NCBI GenBank assembly: GCA_024364735.1
Contig: JAGFNQ010001121.1
Span: 169,546 to 233,545 of the forward strand
From: Boesenbergia rotunda
Lineage: Eukaryota; Streptophyta; Magnoliopsida; Zingiberales; Zingiberaceae
Reading direction: 5' to 3'
Length of the DNA: 64,000 nt
The number at the start of each line of letters is the position of its first letter. Positions within the stretch are counted from its first letter, which is position 1. The translations under genes were made by a program, and so were the position numbers. This document shows, in pieces, positions 1 through 10,643 of the stretch. The notes beneath the pieces are model-generated. The model had not been told where the DNA came from. It saw only the letters and a program-made list of their open reading frames with translations, and did no database searches.

Positions 1-1018
1 ACGCAGGAGCTCGGGCTGTGGCTCGGAAAGCATTGCTGGCCGGATATTACTGGCCGACCCTTTAGAAAGATGCTGACAAGCTGGTTGCTACGTGCTTGTC
101 TTGTCAGAAGCACCATTATCTTCCTCATCGGCCTGTGGAAACAATGAAGGCATCAGCGATCTCCTGCCCTTTCGACCAATGGGGCATGGATATCGTAGGG
201 TCATTCCCGACCGCCGTGGCCCAGAAGAAGTTCCTACACATGACTGTCGACTATTTTTCCAAATGGATTGAAGTAGAAGCCCTGGCGCGCATCACCGAGC
301 AGGATGTGATCAAGTTTCTGTGGCAGAATATTTTATGCCAGTATGAGATTCCTCACAAGCTTGTCTCAGATAATGGAAGACAATTCCAGGGTCGGAAGAT
401 ACTGGAATGGTGCTCGACTTACGACATCAAGCAGGCCTTCACCTCTGTGGCGTACCCCCAAAGCAATGGTCAAGCCGAAGTGGCCAATCGGGAGATCCTT
501 CGAGGGTTGAAGACTAAGTTAGACCATGTTGGAGGAACTTGGGTGGATGAATTGCCAAGTGTTCTATGGGCTCTGCGGACCACACCAAAGGAAACCACGG
601 GTCACACTCCTTTCTAGCTAGTCTATGGAAGCGAGGTCGTGGTGCCGGTCGAGGTGGGCTGCGAATCGGACCGGCGAAGGGCTTATGACGAACACAATTC
701 AGAAAGGAGGCGCCTAGAGCTGGACCTGGTTGAAGAAATTCGAGAAAAGGCGGCAGCTCGCATGTTTGCGTATCGACAGAAGATGAAGCAAAGATACAAT
801 CGCAAGATGCTGCAGAGAACATTTCAGGTCGGGGATTCGTCTGGAAAAGAATCAAGCTGGTCAGGGATGTTAGCAAGCTGGAGCCGCAGTGGGGAGGATC
901 TTTTAAAGTCACTCAGAAGCTCGCCTCGGGAGCATACTATTTAGAAAATGAGCAGGGAAAGAGGCTAGATCGACCATGGAGTGCGATCCACCTCCAACCC
1001 TATCGAGAGGCCGAGTGA
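1..1018 (+). pseudogene. Ty3/gypsy Tat-lineage pol, integrase C-terminal half (broken)
   Basis: This is the 3' end of a retrotransposon polyprotein that enters from the left edge. Visible in order are the integrase zinc-finger end (CLSCQKHH, near 100-118), the catalytic core with WGMD, SDNG and QAEVANRE (the D, D and E of the DDE triad), then HTPF-x-LVYGSE and a C-terminal tail ending LDRPWSAIHLQPYRE. The HTPF/LVYGSE/PVE block and the tail are typical of the plant Tat group. It is broken by TAG near 62, TAG at 615-617 (a Ser codon in relatives) and a one-base frameshift near 837, after which the frame runs to TGA at 1016-1018. Integrase would join element cDNA to nuclear DNA; this copy cannot make an intact one. 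The spliced antisense ORF and LTR further right belong to the same element. Confidence 0.9.
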
Positions 1019-1039
1019 AAGACTGTAAAACAAATGCAC

Positions 1040-1508
1040 TACCTGCCTACAATGATAGTGAAAAGACGCAGTCCTCGCTCAATTTGCAGGTATACCAAAC
1101 TCTCATCTCCGCACGAGTTATAAGCGGGCTCAGCTCCCATGCACCCCTCGGCTCGGCTCTCAGTCGGACACATGGTGGCCCACGGTCCCTGAGTCTTGCA
1201 CGACCGAGAGTCCAGACTCTTGCCTTGCCAGCGAGTTAGAAGCGGGCTCAGTTCCCGTGCCCCACTTAAGTCAGTGTCTCCGATCGGACGCGTGGCGACC
1301 CACGCTCCTGAGAATCGGCCTGGCTGGGTGTCCAGACTCTTGCCTTGCCAGCAAGTTATAAGCGGGCTCAGCTCCCGTGCCCCACTCTGCTCAGTGTCTC
1401 CGATCGGACGCGTGGCGGCCCACGCTCCTGAGAATCGGCCTGAGCAAGTGTTCATACTCTCGTTCTCACGAGTTATAACCGGGATCCGCTCCCATCACCC
1501 CTCGGAAC
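1040..1508 (+). repeat. Tat element 3' non-coding tandem repeats, left part
   Basis: About two units of a GC-rich repeat lie just after pol. Each long unit (about 235 bp) contains two related halves, both with a core close to CGGACGCGTGGCGGCCCACG, plus GCGAGTTATAAGCGGGCTCAG and GAGAATCGGCCTGAGCAAGTG blocks. The array is cut at 1508 by a solo LTR and resumes at 8948 in the same orientation and phase. Short ORFs on both strands here are by-products of GC-rich repetition and are not taken as genes. Confidence 0.85.
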
Positions 1509-2144
1509 TGTTAGTAGGAGTCTTAGAGCCAATTATGTGATGATTGACTAGGGACTTTTTGTATCATATTCTATCATTAATAAAGACATGTTTGGTTATT
1601 ATACTTACTTTTTATTCTGTGCCGAATAACTAAGTATAATAATGTCCATGTGTAGTAGGTTCTTATCTACATTATATCGATTGGTTGAATCGATAGTGAG
1701 ATAATATAGAGAACACTATACTAAATTATTCTTAGTCAAGCATTAATATTCATGGACAATATTAATGCATGGAGACTAGCATGTAGGTCAACTGATGACT
1801 TAAGTTCACAAGTCATGGATATGTGATATCAAGTTGGCACATGGGCATACATTGGAGAATGTGTACTGAATGACCCGCCATGAGAAAGTTTCATAGATTG
1901 TCATATGAGTGTCATAGACTTTCTCATGTGACTATTAGTATAAATAGTCCTTGGATCTGAAGTCACTACGGTTCTCTACATAAGGAGTTATGTACTTTGG
2001 TATCGTCAAACGTCACCCGTAACAAGGTGGACTATAAAGGCGATCACTGGGTATGTAATGAATTATGCGGAGGGATGTGAGTGATGTAGATGAGATCTAT
2101 CCCTTCCATATGACGGGAGTGATATCACTACTAGAAAAAATGCA

Positions 2145-2620
2145 TTCAACAACAGTGAATCACTGTTGTCGTATGCCAAATACCACTGTTGTTAAAGGCC
2201 ATGTTGTTAAAGGGGGGGTCTACGACAACAGTGAATCACTGTTGTCGTTTAGTCTATGACAACAGTTTGACAACAGTTTTCCACTATTATCGTATATCAC
2301 ATTCGACAACATTTTGAAAACAGTTTTTCACTATTGTCTTTTATTATATTCGACAACAGTTTTATAACTGTTGTCGTATATCAATAACAACAGTTTATCA
2401 CTGTTGTCATTTAGGATTTTCACTGTTGTCGTTTAGATGAGTTTTAACAACGGTGTTTAACTGTTGTCGTGTACCGAATTCACCGTTGTCTTCTATTATA
2501 TTCGATAACAGTTTTACCTATATAGCACTGTTGTCGTTTATCTACAACAACAGTTTAGCTTTAAAAAAATCTGTTGTGCGTTTGTACTGTTCCACAACAG
2601 TTTCATACCAATTTGACAAC
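2145..2620. repeat. CACTA left subterminal repeats
   Basis: More than a dozen copies of a roughly 10-bp motif (ACAACAGTG / CACTGTTGTCG and variants) occur in both orientations, often paired as small hairpins. The mirror zone is at 7225-7500. In this superfamily such motifs bind the transposase; that role is inferred from the family. Confidence 0.85.
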
Positions 2621-3904
2621 AAAGATATTTCCATTATATTTTCAATTAAAAGGCAATAATTTAACCTCGAAACAAAAACTATATATATCAAACATCATCA
2701 ACATATTTATAATAAAGATCCACCACAACCTTTCTACAGACGAAACCACAAAATTATCTTCTGTCTAAAAACCTTTCTACAGACGAAACCACTAAAATAT
2801 CTTCTGACCCAAATTACAAGAGTTTAAATTATATATAATTCTGACCCAACTAAACTTACAATGAAGTTCAAATCACAAAAATTATAGCTTGGAAGGTCAG
2901 ATTAATGGTCTTCGAACATGATCACGAACAAGTCCCTGCAGTTGGAAAAAAGAGAAACAACACTCTAATTAGTTATTCTATTAAATGCATATGTCCAATA
3001 AAAAATGATCCATGAAGATATGTATCAACAAACAACAAAAATAACAAACTAACAAACAAACAAACAAAAAAGATATGCATGTATCAGCACTTGCAATTAT
3101 AAGGAAACTGCTAGCTTGGCTTATCTAGACATTTTCAGCCTTGCAACCACTTTTCAAGGAAAATACTCAGACGACCATATTAAATATCTGACACATGTTC
3201 TTGATTGATTGTTTGTGATTCAGAATCATATTCTGAATCACAAACTGTCTGTTTAGGCAAATAAAAAAATATATTGAAGAATTGCATCCAATCAGGGATG
3301 TTAGGCAGAACTGCTGAAGCTCCAAAATATATTGAAAAAAATTGTATTGAAGGAATTTCTATTGGATGAATGTGTTTATATTTATGTTAATTTCATACGA
3401 TCATACAATTAGTCATGCCAAATTCAGTCTGTCCACTACTATTTCGAGTAATATGATATTTGAGTTGAATCGTATCTAGTAGTAAATGCAGCTTGTTGAA
3501 AAGTTTAATTCCTAGTGATGAGTTCAGTGATCTGTAGTGGTTATTAGTTTATCCTCCTTAAATGAGAACACTTGAAAGGCTAGGCTGCAAATTCAAGTAG
3601 AGATGCAAGAAAGCAACTAAATATCAAGTTTCTGCAGGTTTTAGACCACAGCATTAAAAGGAATTTGGCCAAACTAGTACGACTCTATTGTTCAACGAAT
3701 CTACTTGAACATCTAAGTAACTTTCATGTCCACTAAACTAATTGTTCTCCAACGTATAAAAAATAATCTCAGGTTACAACATCTCTAAAAAAAATATTGT
3801 TGATGTATATTGTTTGATTCAGGGGAATATCACCCGAAAGCTTAGTAACTAACATTTACCAGGAAAAGTTTAAACCTTAGTAACTAACATTTACATACCT
3901 ATTA

Positions 3905-4480
3905 TCAAATATAATCCTGTATACAATCAGCTATCGTGGAGTGCACTTCATCAATTTCATCTTGGGAGTACTCTGCTTTTGCAAACTATGAACAAAAACA
4001 CATTATATGATTGTACAGAATAAAACATAACAACTTGAAAAAATTTATAACTAGATAACTTTAAATATTTGAGATAATAAAGAAATTATTACTATCATTC
4101 GAAATGCATCCCCCTCGATTGATGTAACTTCTTCAGTAATTTGCTTCATAAATCTCATCGCATAATATCCACATTGTTTGGCATCTGGTTGCCTAGGAAC
4201 CTAAGGCAAAGATAATTCATATTTTTAATGCTTAAAATACCAATATTATACACAATAAAAAATTTTGATTTAAATAGAAGTACAAATACCTTAATCACTT
4301 CTCACTGTACTTGTTTTCTTCCTTTTCTTCCTTGGAACGAATTAAACAATTTTATTGCTTAACACTGTGCTTCTCCAATAACTTCACTTGCACATGAAAA
4401 TTATGGAAATCCCACATCAGTAGTGCATCATATTTCATGAAACTGCACAACAAAAATTACTATATATTTTGCTTCCTCCA
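3905..4480 (-). pseudogene. Ulp1-like (C48) cysteine protease C-terminal fragment carried by the CACTA element
   Basis: Three - strand exons can be read with usable splice signals. The first ends at 4290 (…FNSFQGRKGRKQVQ, then TGA where relatives usually have Trp, then EVIK and GT donor). The second, 4200-4093, reads VPRQPDAKQCGYYAMRFMK. The third, 3985-3905, reads FAKAEYSQDEIDEVHSTIAD and ends in TGA. The Q-x(5)-CGYY-x-MR block is the catalytic-cysteine region of Ulp1/SENP SUMO-protease-like domains that CACTA and Mutator elements often carry; the His and Asp part is not recognisable. The in-frame TGA and missing N-terminal part make it a pseudogene. It lies downstream of the UGT80 fragment in the same orientation. 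Confidence 0.65.
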
Positions 4481-4799
4481 TATAACTTAACAATAAATAG
4501 AATGCTTGGAATACAAAAACAAATTCAGTAATGATAGAGAATCTTCTATCTTGGAATCTTTTGATAGCAAGCTACCTAGTATTCAAGTGGTCTAATTACA
4601 CCATGCATTCACTATATACAAGTTCTAGCAAATTGCCACGGGAAGGAATACATGTATTGCATCAGTCACTAGATATAAATATGATGCCTCATAAAGAGCA
4701 TTTTAAAACAGCATGGGAAAATCAATCAAAGCTAATGGAAGCATAGAGCACTGTATGTGAAAACAACAATAAGTAGGAGACAACTCTGCAGGAAGCTTA

Positions 4800-5561
4800 T
4801 GTCCATGGCATTGTGAAGAAGATGTGGAGAGGCACACCAAGAGCTTCAGCAACATGCAAATGTCCTGTAGGAATCAATTATATCAGAAGAGACAAAAAAA
4901 AATTGAGTAGTTTTTTTCTATTGAGATCTACATAAATCAAACAAATTTAAATATTATGCACTGCTGAGTTAAAAACTCATAACCTCACTTTAAGCACAAT
5001 GTATGATACAGACTCTAACACTACCGTTGCCTACGTTCAACGGCATTGCAACCATATAAAGCATAAGTTTAGAATCAACCAAAAGAACTCTCTTATTCAA
5101 GTGTCACAAACAAGCATGCCAAAAGAAACTTAAGGCAGATAACAGAGGGAGTTTTCTCATACATGTTTGATGTCATTTAGAGTAAATCTTCAAAATCAAT
5201 TTATATTCATTTATAGAAAGTTTCGAATAATCGAATAATTGAATAACAGAGGCAGAAAAAACCATGTTATGCTTTTACTGGGTCATCTGGATGCTAAACA
5301 TCTAAGATAACCCCACTTTCTAGTGTTACTAAATTATTAATTGAAGTTCAAGCTCCGCATGTAAACTAATAATTAATGTGCATATCTTACCATAAGCAGG
5401 AGGATTCGCAATAATTGCTTGTGCTCTAAAAGGCATCCTAGTAACCAAATCAGGCTCTGTGCATGCTGGGAGTAGAGAATCAATTATCTCCTTCAGTTGT
5501 TTCCTTTGAACATTAATTTCTGCAGGACCTGATAATATAAAACCCTTGTTTCGTGCCATAT
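4800..5561 (-). pseudogene. Captured UGT80-type sterol 3-beta-glucosyltransferase fragment (two exons)
   Basis: Exon A (5561-5391) encodes MARNKGFILSGPAEI, then LLPACTEPD and AIIANPPAYG, and ends at GT-AAG. Exon B (4864-4800) follows a CTACAG acceptor and encodes HLHVAEAL and VPLHIFFTMPWT. The two join in phase through a split Gly codon. These segments match the conserved N-terminal donor-fold region of plant UDP-glucose:sterol glucosyltransferases (UGT80), which glucosylate membrane sterols. Similarity stops at a TAA (4799-4797) just after PWT, and the rest of the enzyme is absent. The preserved splice sites show that genomic DNA with its introns was captured, not a cDNA. Family assignment rests on recalled motif similarity and is fairly firm. 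Confidence 0.75.
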
Positions 5562-6411
5562 CTGTATTCGTAAACATTCTGAAATAATCAATTTGACATA
5601 TCTGTAACTTATTATCCTTTGCAAGTAGGCAATGTAATATTAAACCAAGTCCTGTTCAGATTGCAATGCTCAGTAATGCAAATCGTGTGTGGCTAAAGTA
5701 TCAAGTTGTGTGCAATGTTTAAACTTATGTTAAATTCTTGACATTTAGGGTCTGGATACTTAGATGGAATATACAAGGGAGATGAGAAGTGATAAAAAAA
5801 AGTCCACAAATGATAGAGTTCCCCATGAAATTTTGTGATGCTTTCCCTTTTTTCCTTTATATCTTCCTTTCAAGTAATTGGGCCCTTAATGTTGAAATAA
5901 ATTAGGCTAGACGAAAAGAATCTATAAGCCTATACAAGATATAGCATAAAACCTGTAGAAAAAATGTTAGGTGTATTTTAGACATATAGTAATTGTAATA
6001 GGTAATGTATAGTAAGAAACTAGACTAAGACTGGAACATAAGCTTACTGGTTCCCTTGTATGTCAAACAGTAAACACTCATTACTCAATTACTGCTTCAC
6101 TATTTTTAATTTCTTTTTGTTATAGCAGTCATCAAATATCTATGTATGTCTGCATTCGTTATAGATATCACTCTAAAGAACAATTTAATATCATATACAA
6201 AGCATATGCAAAGACATTTGATGCGTTTTTTAGTTTCTTGTTGAACCTATCCATATTGCCTGTGCTATTTCCTTTGAGAACCTAACTTCATTACAACAAA
6301 CCAAAGAGCATAAGATGCTATAAATCTACTTGTAAACTACTAATAGGGTTGGCAGAAAATTATGCTCTACTGGACAATGTTCTTAGTTTCAAACTCATCA
6401 ACAGTTAGTGA

Positions 6412-7225
6412 ATGAATGAAGTTATCAAGGAATTAGTTGGGTCCTACATAAAAGAAATGATCAAAGCTCAACTAAACCTAGCTAATGCAATTTGGGAATC
6501 TAATAGAGCTCACGTACAAGTTTGGGAATCCAAAGGGAAACATCCAAGAATGAAGATCACAACCAAGCCTTACCTGAAAACCCACACACCAAGCTTTCCT
6601 CTGTCCCTTTCTGTTTCGATCAGAAGAAACCCAGCCACATGCAAGAGCCCTAATTTCCAGAAATCCCTAGGAAGAGGACTAGGTTAGCTCCAACTCACGG
6701 TACCAAAAACAATCAATAGCGATCTCAACTCACTAGGAGGGTCGCTGGCAGTGGCACTCAGCCGGGAAGGAGCAATTCGCCTATCGTAGCTAGCGATGAA
6801 GATGCGGTGTTGACGCAGGGTACTACTTGCCTGGGCGTCAGTAGCTAGGGCACGCGATCGAGGAAGAAGAAAAGGTAAGTGAGGAGGCGTCGCCTCCTTG
6901 CTTGCGCGATGAAGAAGAAGAGAGCGAGAGGAGTCGGGGCTCACCTCGCGAGGGTGAAAGGAAGCGCCGCTCTCGGGGCTTCCTTGGACTCGGGCGATGA
7001 AGAAGGGGGAGAGGCGTCGACTCGTGGCTGCGAGGGGTTTGTGTGAGAGAAGCGAAAATGGTCGGGGGTTTGGGTGGTTGGCGGGCGAGGAAGAGAAAAG
7101 ATTAGGGGTTTGTGCGACGAGAAAAAAAGATGATCAAGGATCGAAAAATAAGAGAATGAGGATTCAATAGTTCGTTGTTTTTTTGCAGTTGGATATCCAC
7201 CGTTGATTTTGTTTATTGCTTGAAC
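6412..7225. other. CACTA interior, GC-rich block of unknown origin
   Basis: This stretch, especially 6684-7120, is far richer in GC than the surrounding element and is open in several frames on both strands. None of the predicted peptides shows a domain I recognise. It lies where the promoter or first exon of a - strand unit reading into the UGT80 and Ulp1 pieces would be, so it may be another captured first exon or promoter; that is a guess. Confidence 0.3.
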
Positions 7226-7518
7226 AGCACAACAATACAACAACAACAGTTTAATATAACTGTTGTCTATTGTCATAATAGACAACAGTTTATCACATCA
7301 GTTGTTGTAATTCCCGCCTATAGACAACAGTTATTTTATAACTATTGTCGTTGAGTATACATACGACAACATTTTGTTATTACTGTTGTCTTTTTACGTA
7401 TACAGACCAACAATAACAACGGTTAATACTAAAACTGTTGTTAAATTGACATAAGATAACACTTTATCAAAAAATCGTTGTCGATTATGTGTTGTTGAAT
7501 GCAAAAATTCTAGTAGTG
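7225..7518. repeat. CACTA right subterminal repeats and terminal inverted repeat
   Basis: ACAACAGTT/ACTGTTGTC motifs in both orientations lead into the terminal inverted repeat (about 7491-7518) ending CTAGTAGTG. Confidence 0.85.
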
Positions 7519-7909
7519 TATCTGTGGGCCCCTTGATCAAGTAGGACTACTAAAACACATGACCATGCTCAAATGAGTCAATATGAGATATTGAGCTCAT
7601 TTGTTTGAGTGAGTCTACTCGGGGATCAAGAAACACATGATTGACTGAGGATGACACGGTCTATGCCTCATTGGTCAATCTAGATATCAAGGATAGAAGG
7701 ACAAGGTCATACATTATCATAGTCACGGAGGTTTAGTCGGATCTCGACTTTTCTTGTTACTTGGGTAGCAATGATGCATTGCTAGATGCCGCTCATTGTT
7801 TATGTGTCTAAAGTGTTTAGGTGCATTGCCAACGTCACGAGAACCTATTGGGTCACACACAAAGGATACAATGCTTCGGGAAATCTGATCGGTAGACCTG
7901 AACCCTAGT

Positions 7910-8410
7910 TGGGAACTCGGGAAGTCCGAGCCCGAGTAGGGAACTCGGGAAGTCCGAGCCCGAGTGGGGAACTCGGGAAGTCCGAGCCCGTGTGGGGAAC
8001 TCGGGAAGTCCGAGCCCGAGTGGGGAACTCGGGAAGTCCGAGCCCGAGTGGGGAACTCGGGAAGTCCGAGCCCGAGTGGGGAACTCGGGAAGTCCGAGCC
8101 CGAGTTGGGAACTCGAGAAGTCCGAGCCCAAGTTGGGAACTCGGGAGGTCTGAGCTCAAGTTGGAAACTCGGGAGCGCAGGTCGGAAGCTCGGCACTCAG
8201 CAGACTGAGCTGGGAGCTCGGCGAACTGAGTCGGAGCTCGACGGATTGAGTCGGCACTCGGCAGACTGGGTCGGCACTCGGCAGACTGGGTCGGCACTCG
8301 GTAGACTGGGTCGGCACTCAGCAGACTGGGTCGTAGCTCGGAAGACTGGGTCGGGAGCTCGGCACTCGGGAGACTTGGTCGGGAGACTTAGTCGGAAGCC
8401 CGAGAGGCCC
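7910..8410 (+). repeat. 28-bp then 20-bp GC-rich tandem repeats inside the solo LTR
   Basis: From about 7916 the block CTCGGGAAGTCCGAGCCCGA recurs every 28 bp for about eight copies. It then degenerates into a 20-bp repeat close to GTCGGCACTCGGCAGACTGG (about 8240-8340). Since 28 is not a multiple of three, all frames on both strands stay open, which produces spurious ORFs of up to 163 codons. The array lies upstream of the LTR TATA box, in the U3 position. Confidence 0.9.
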
Positions 8411-8556
8411 GGTCGGAATCGCATGCAGGAAAGAGAAAAAGTTTATCTTCATTAGATGAAGAGAAGGTGAAAAGTCACATGGAAAGATGTGATCTTTATT
8501 GGCTTTAATGAAGGGAAGTCAAAGAGACAAAAGACTCTTCATATTCATGGGATGAA

Positions 8557-8564
8557 TATAAAAG
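8557..8564 (+). promoter_or_regulatory. TATA box of the solo LTR
   Basis: TATAAAAG lies in the 3' third of the LTR, downstream of the tandem repeats and about 380 bp before the CCAACA end, as expected for the U3/R promoter of a plant LTR. Activity is not shown. Confidence 0.5.
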
Positions 8565-8947
8565 AGGGACTTTGTCATTTTGAAGACAACTAAGTGTTTC
8601 CTTCTTCCCTTCTTCTCTTCTTCCTCTCCTCCCTCTTGGTCGAAACCTTATTGTAAGGTTTTTGGTGTTTTTGAGCTACCTCAAGTTGCTAGCACAACTA
8701 AGGTAGTTCTCCCGAAGTTGAGAGATTGTGTCCGTGTGGGTACGAATAGAGGCACGGACGTTTGAACGTGCAAGAGATTCGGCGCATCTTGGACGAGCAG
8801 GATAACCGAAGGGCACGCTTCAAAGGTATAAACAATAGATAAATCTATTAGATATATAGCTTTGTACGAGTTTTCTTTCGCATGGATCGCTCGTGGGTTC
8901 TTGTTTCCATTGCGTTTTTTATTGTTTTGTGTCGGGAGAACCCAACA

Positions 8948-10100
8948 GGATCGGCTCTCAGTTGGACGCGTGGCGGCCCACACTCCTTGAGTCTTGCCCG
9001 ACCGAGAGTCCAAACTCATGCCTTGCCAGCAAGTTATAAGCGGGCTCAGCTCCCGTGCCCCCACTTTGCTCAGTGTCTTCGATCGGACGCGTGGCGGCAC
9101 ATGCTCCTGCGAATCGGCCTGAGCAAGTGTCCGGACTCTCATTCTCACGAGTTATAACCGGGATCCGCTCCCATCACCCCTCGGATCGGCTCTCAGTCGG
9201 ACGCGTGGTGGCCCACGCTCCCTGAGTCTTGCCCGACCGAGAGTCTAGACTCTTGCCTTGCCAACAAGTTATAAGCTGACACATCTCCCGTGCCCTACTC
9301 TGATCAGTGTCTCCGATCGGACGCGTGGAGGCCCACGCTCCTGAGAATCAGCCTGAGCAAGTGTCCAGACTCTCGTTCTCACGAGTTATAATCGAGATCC
9401 GCTCCCATCAACCCTGGGATCGGCTCTCAGTCGAACGCGTGCCGGCTCACGCTCCCTGAGTCTTGCTCGACCGAGAGTCCAGACTCTTGCCTTATCAGCA
9501 AGTTATAAGAATCAACCTATTGGGTCTCAGCTCCCGTGCCCCACTTTGCTCAGTGTCTCCGATCGGACGCGTGGCGGCCCACGCTCCTAAGAATCAACCT
9601 GAGCAAGTGTCCAAACTCTCGTTCTCATGAGTTATAACTGGGATCCGCTCCCATCACCCCTTGGATCGGCTCTTAGTCGGACGCGTGGCGGTCCACGCTC
9701 CCTGAGTCTTGCCCGACCGAGAGTTCAGACTCTTGCCTTGCCAGCGAATTATAAGTGGGCTCAGCTCCCGTGCCCCACTCTGCTCAGTGTCTCCGATCGG
9801 ACGTGTGGCGGTCCACGCTCCTGAAAATCAACCTGAGCAAGTGTCCAGACTCTCGTCTCAGAGCAAGTTATAACATGGCTCAGCTCCCATGCATCCCTTG
9901 GTTCAACTCTCAGTTGGACGCGTGACGACCAACGCTCCCTGAGTACCATCCGACCGATCATCTAATTTCTCGCCCTCATGTGACCTACGGGCAGATAAGA
10001 CTTTACGACTCCCTTAACTCAACCGCCCAACCGGACGCGTGGCTACCCACGCTCCCCAAAAGCAAACTGACTCAATGATAATGCTCCGAATCGCCCGAGC
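8948..10100 (+). repeat. Tat element 3' non-coding tandem repeats, right part
   Basis: Four to five units of about 235-245 bp begin near 8948, 9183, 9418, 9663 and 9900, each starting close to GGATCGGCTCTCAGTCGGAC. They continue the array broken at 1508. Divergence between units is moderate, with point changes and small indels. The last unit fades into unique-looking sequence after about 10090. Confidence 0.88.
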
Positions 10101-10643
10101 CGGTGACTTTACGTATTCAACGTTGGCTATTGCATACTTCATCAATTTTCCCGAGTGTCCAACATGTAGAAGATATCGCGCTCAAGTGTTCAGATCAGGC
10201 ATTCGTAGGGCCTAATCACTCGATTGCACTCTCACCCGAGTGGTTAGCACTTAGACACCCTTGCGCTCAAGCACTTGAGAAGCCGAGGTAATCGATCGTC
10301 CTCTCACTCGAGTCGCTCTCGCTAATGATAGCCTGAGCCATCAATGTCCGAAAGATAAAGTAACTACATTCGAAGCATCCCGAGCCCAGGAAAAGTTATA
10401 TTGCCAACGTAGGGATGTTACAAAATCTAAGGTGAGTCGCCTCTACACGTTGAAAGAAATAAAAAGACAAAAGCCCGGTTCTCATTTAAATGGTTGATTG
10501 ACCACCTCGGGCATGCCCTCCATCAAGCTCGCGGATTTGATGACCGAGGAGGATAGGTCGGGGGCTATGTGGCCGCCTTGCTTAAGCTGCTTGAATGTGT
10601 TCTGCAGTTGATGCTTCAGCATAGCTCGAATCCACACAGAAAG
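10101..10643. other. Tat element spacer between repeat array and antisense ORF
   Basis: Non-coding sequence of the same element with no recognised domain or repeat. It is the 3' flank of the antisense ORF and probably contains its terminator, which I cannot locate. Confidence 0.4.

Larger units (their letters stand above)
2126..7518. mobile_element. CACTA (En/Spm) DNA transposon, non-autonomous
   Basis: The termini are CACTACTAGAA...ATGCATTCAACAAC on the left and its imperfect inverse ending TTCTAGTAGTG on the right, giving an inverted repeat of about 28 bp. The insertion is flanked by TAT on both sides (2123-2125, 7519-7521), the 3-bp TSD of CACTA elements. Both subterminal zones are packed with short ACAACAGT/ACTGTTGTCG motifs in both orientations, as expected for transposase-binding repeats. 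No TNP2-type transposase domain is visible. The interior carries gene fragments, all on the - strand: parts of a UGT80 gene (5561-4800) and of a Ulp1-like protease gene (about 4480-3905). It therefore resembles a gene-capturing (Pack-CACTA-like) element that would need transposase from elsewhere. Confidence 0.93.
1509..8947 (+). mobile_element. Solo LTR (about 2.05 kb) split by a CACTA element
   Basis: The unit begins TGTTAGTAGG and ends CCCAACA, the TG...CA ends of an LTR. It is flanked by GGAAC (1504-1508) and GGATC (8948-8952), a 5-bp TSD with one mismatch. The intact target CCCTCGGATCGGCTCTCAG occurs elsewhere in the same host array (near 9178). Removing the CACTA element (2126-7518) and one TAT leaves about 2.05 kb with no coding domain, a TATAAAAG box near 8557, and tandem GC-rich repeats at 7910-8410. 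There is no primer-binding site after either end, so a recombined solo LTR fits best. I cannot assign the lineage. Confidence 0.75.

Noticed and set aside
1039..1540. ORFs on both strands over the Tat repeat array
   Set aside because: Repetition of a GC-rich unit with few stops; the same peptides recur with each unit and have no domain.
7910..8140. CRISPR-like regular spacing of 28-bp repeats
   Set aside because: Repeats are contiguous with no unique spacers, and the context is a plant LTR.
7723..8455. Several long overlapping ORFs on both strands (up to 163 codons) with repeated PEFPTRARTSRVP-like peptides
   Set aside because: They are produced by a 28-bp GC-rich tandem repeat in an LTR. 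The period is not a multiple of three, so every frame is open; there is no domain and no codon signal.
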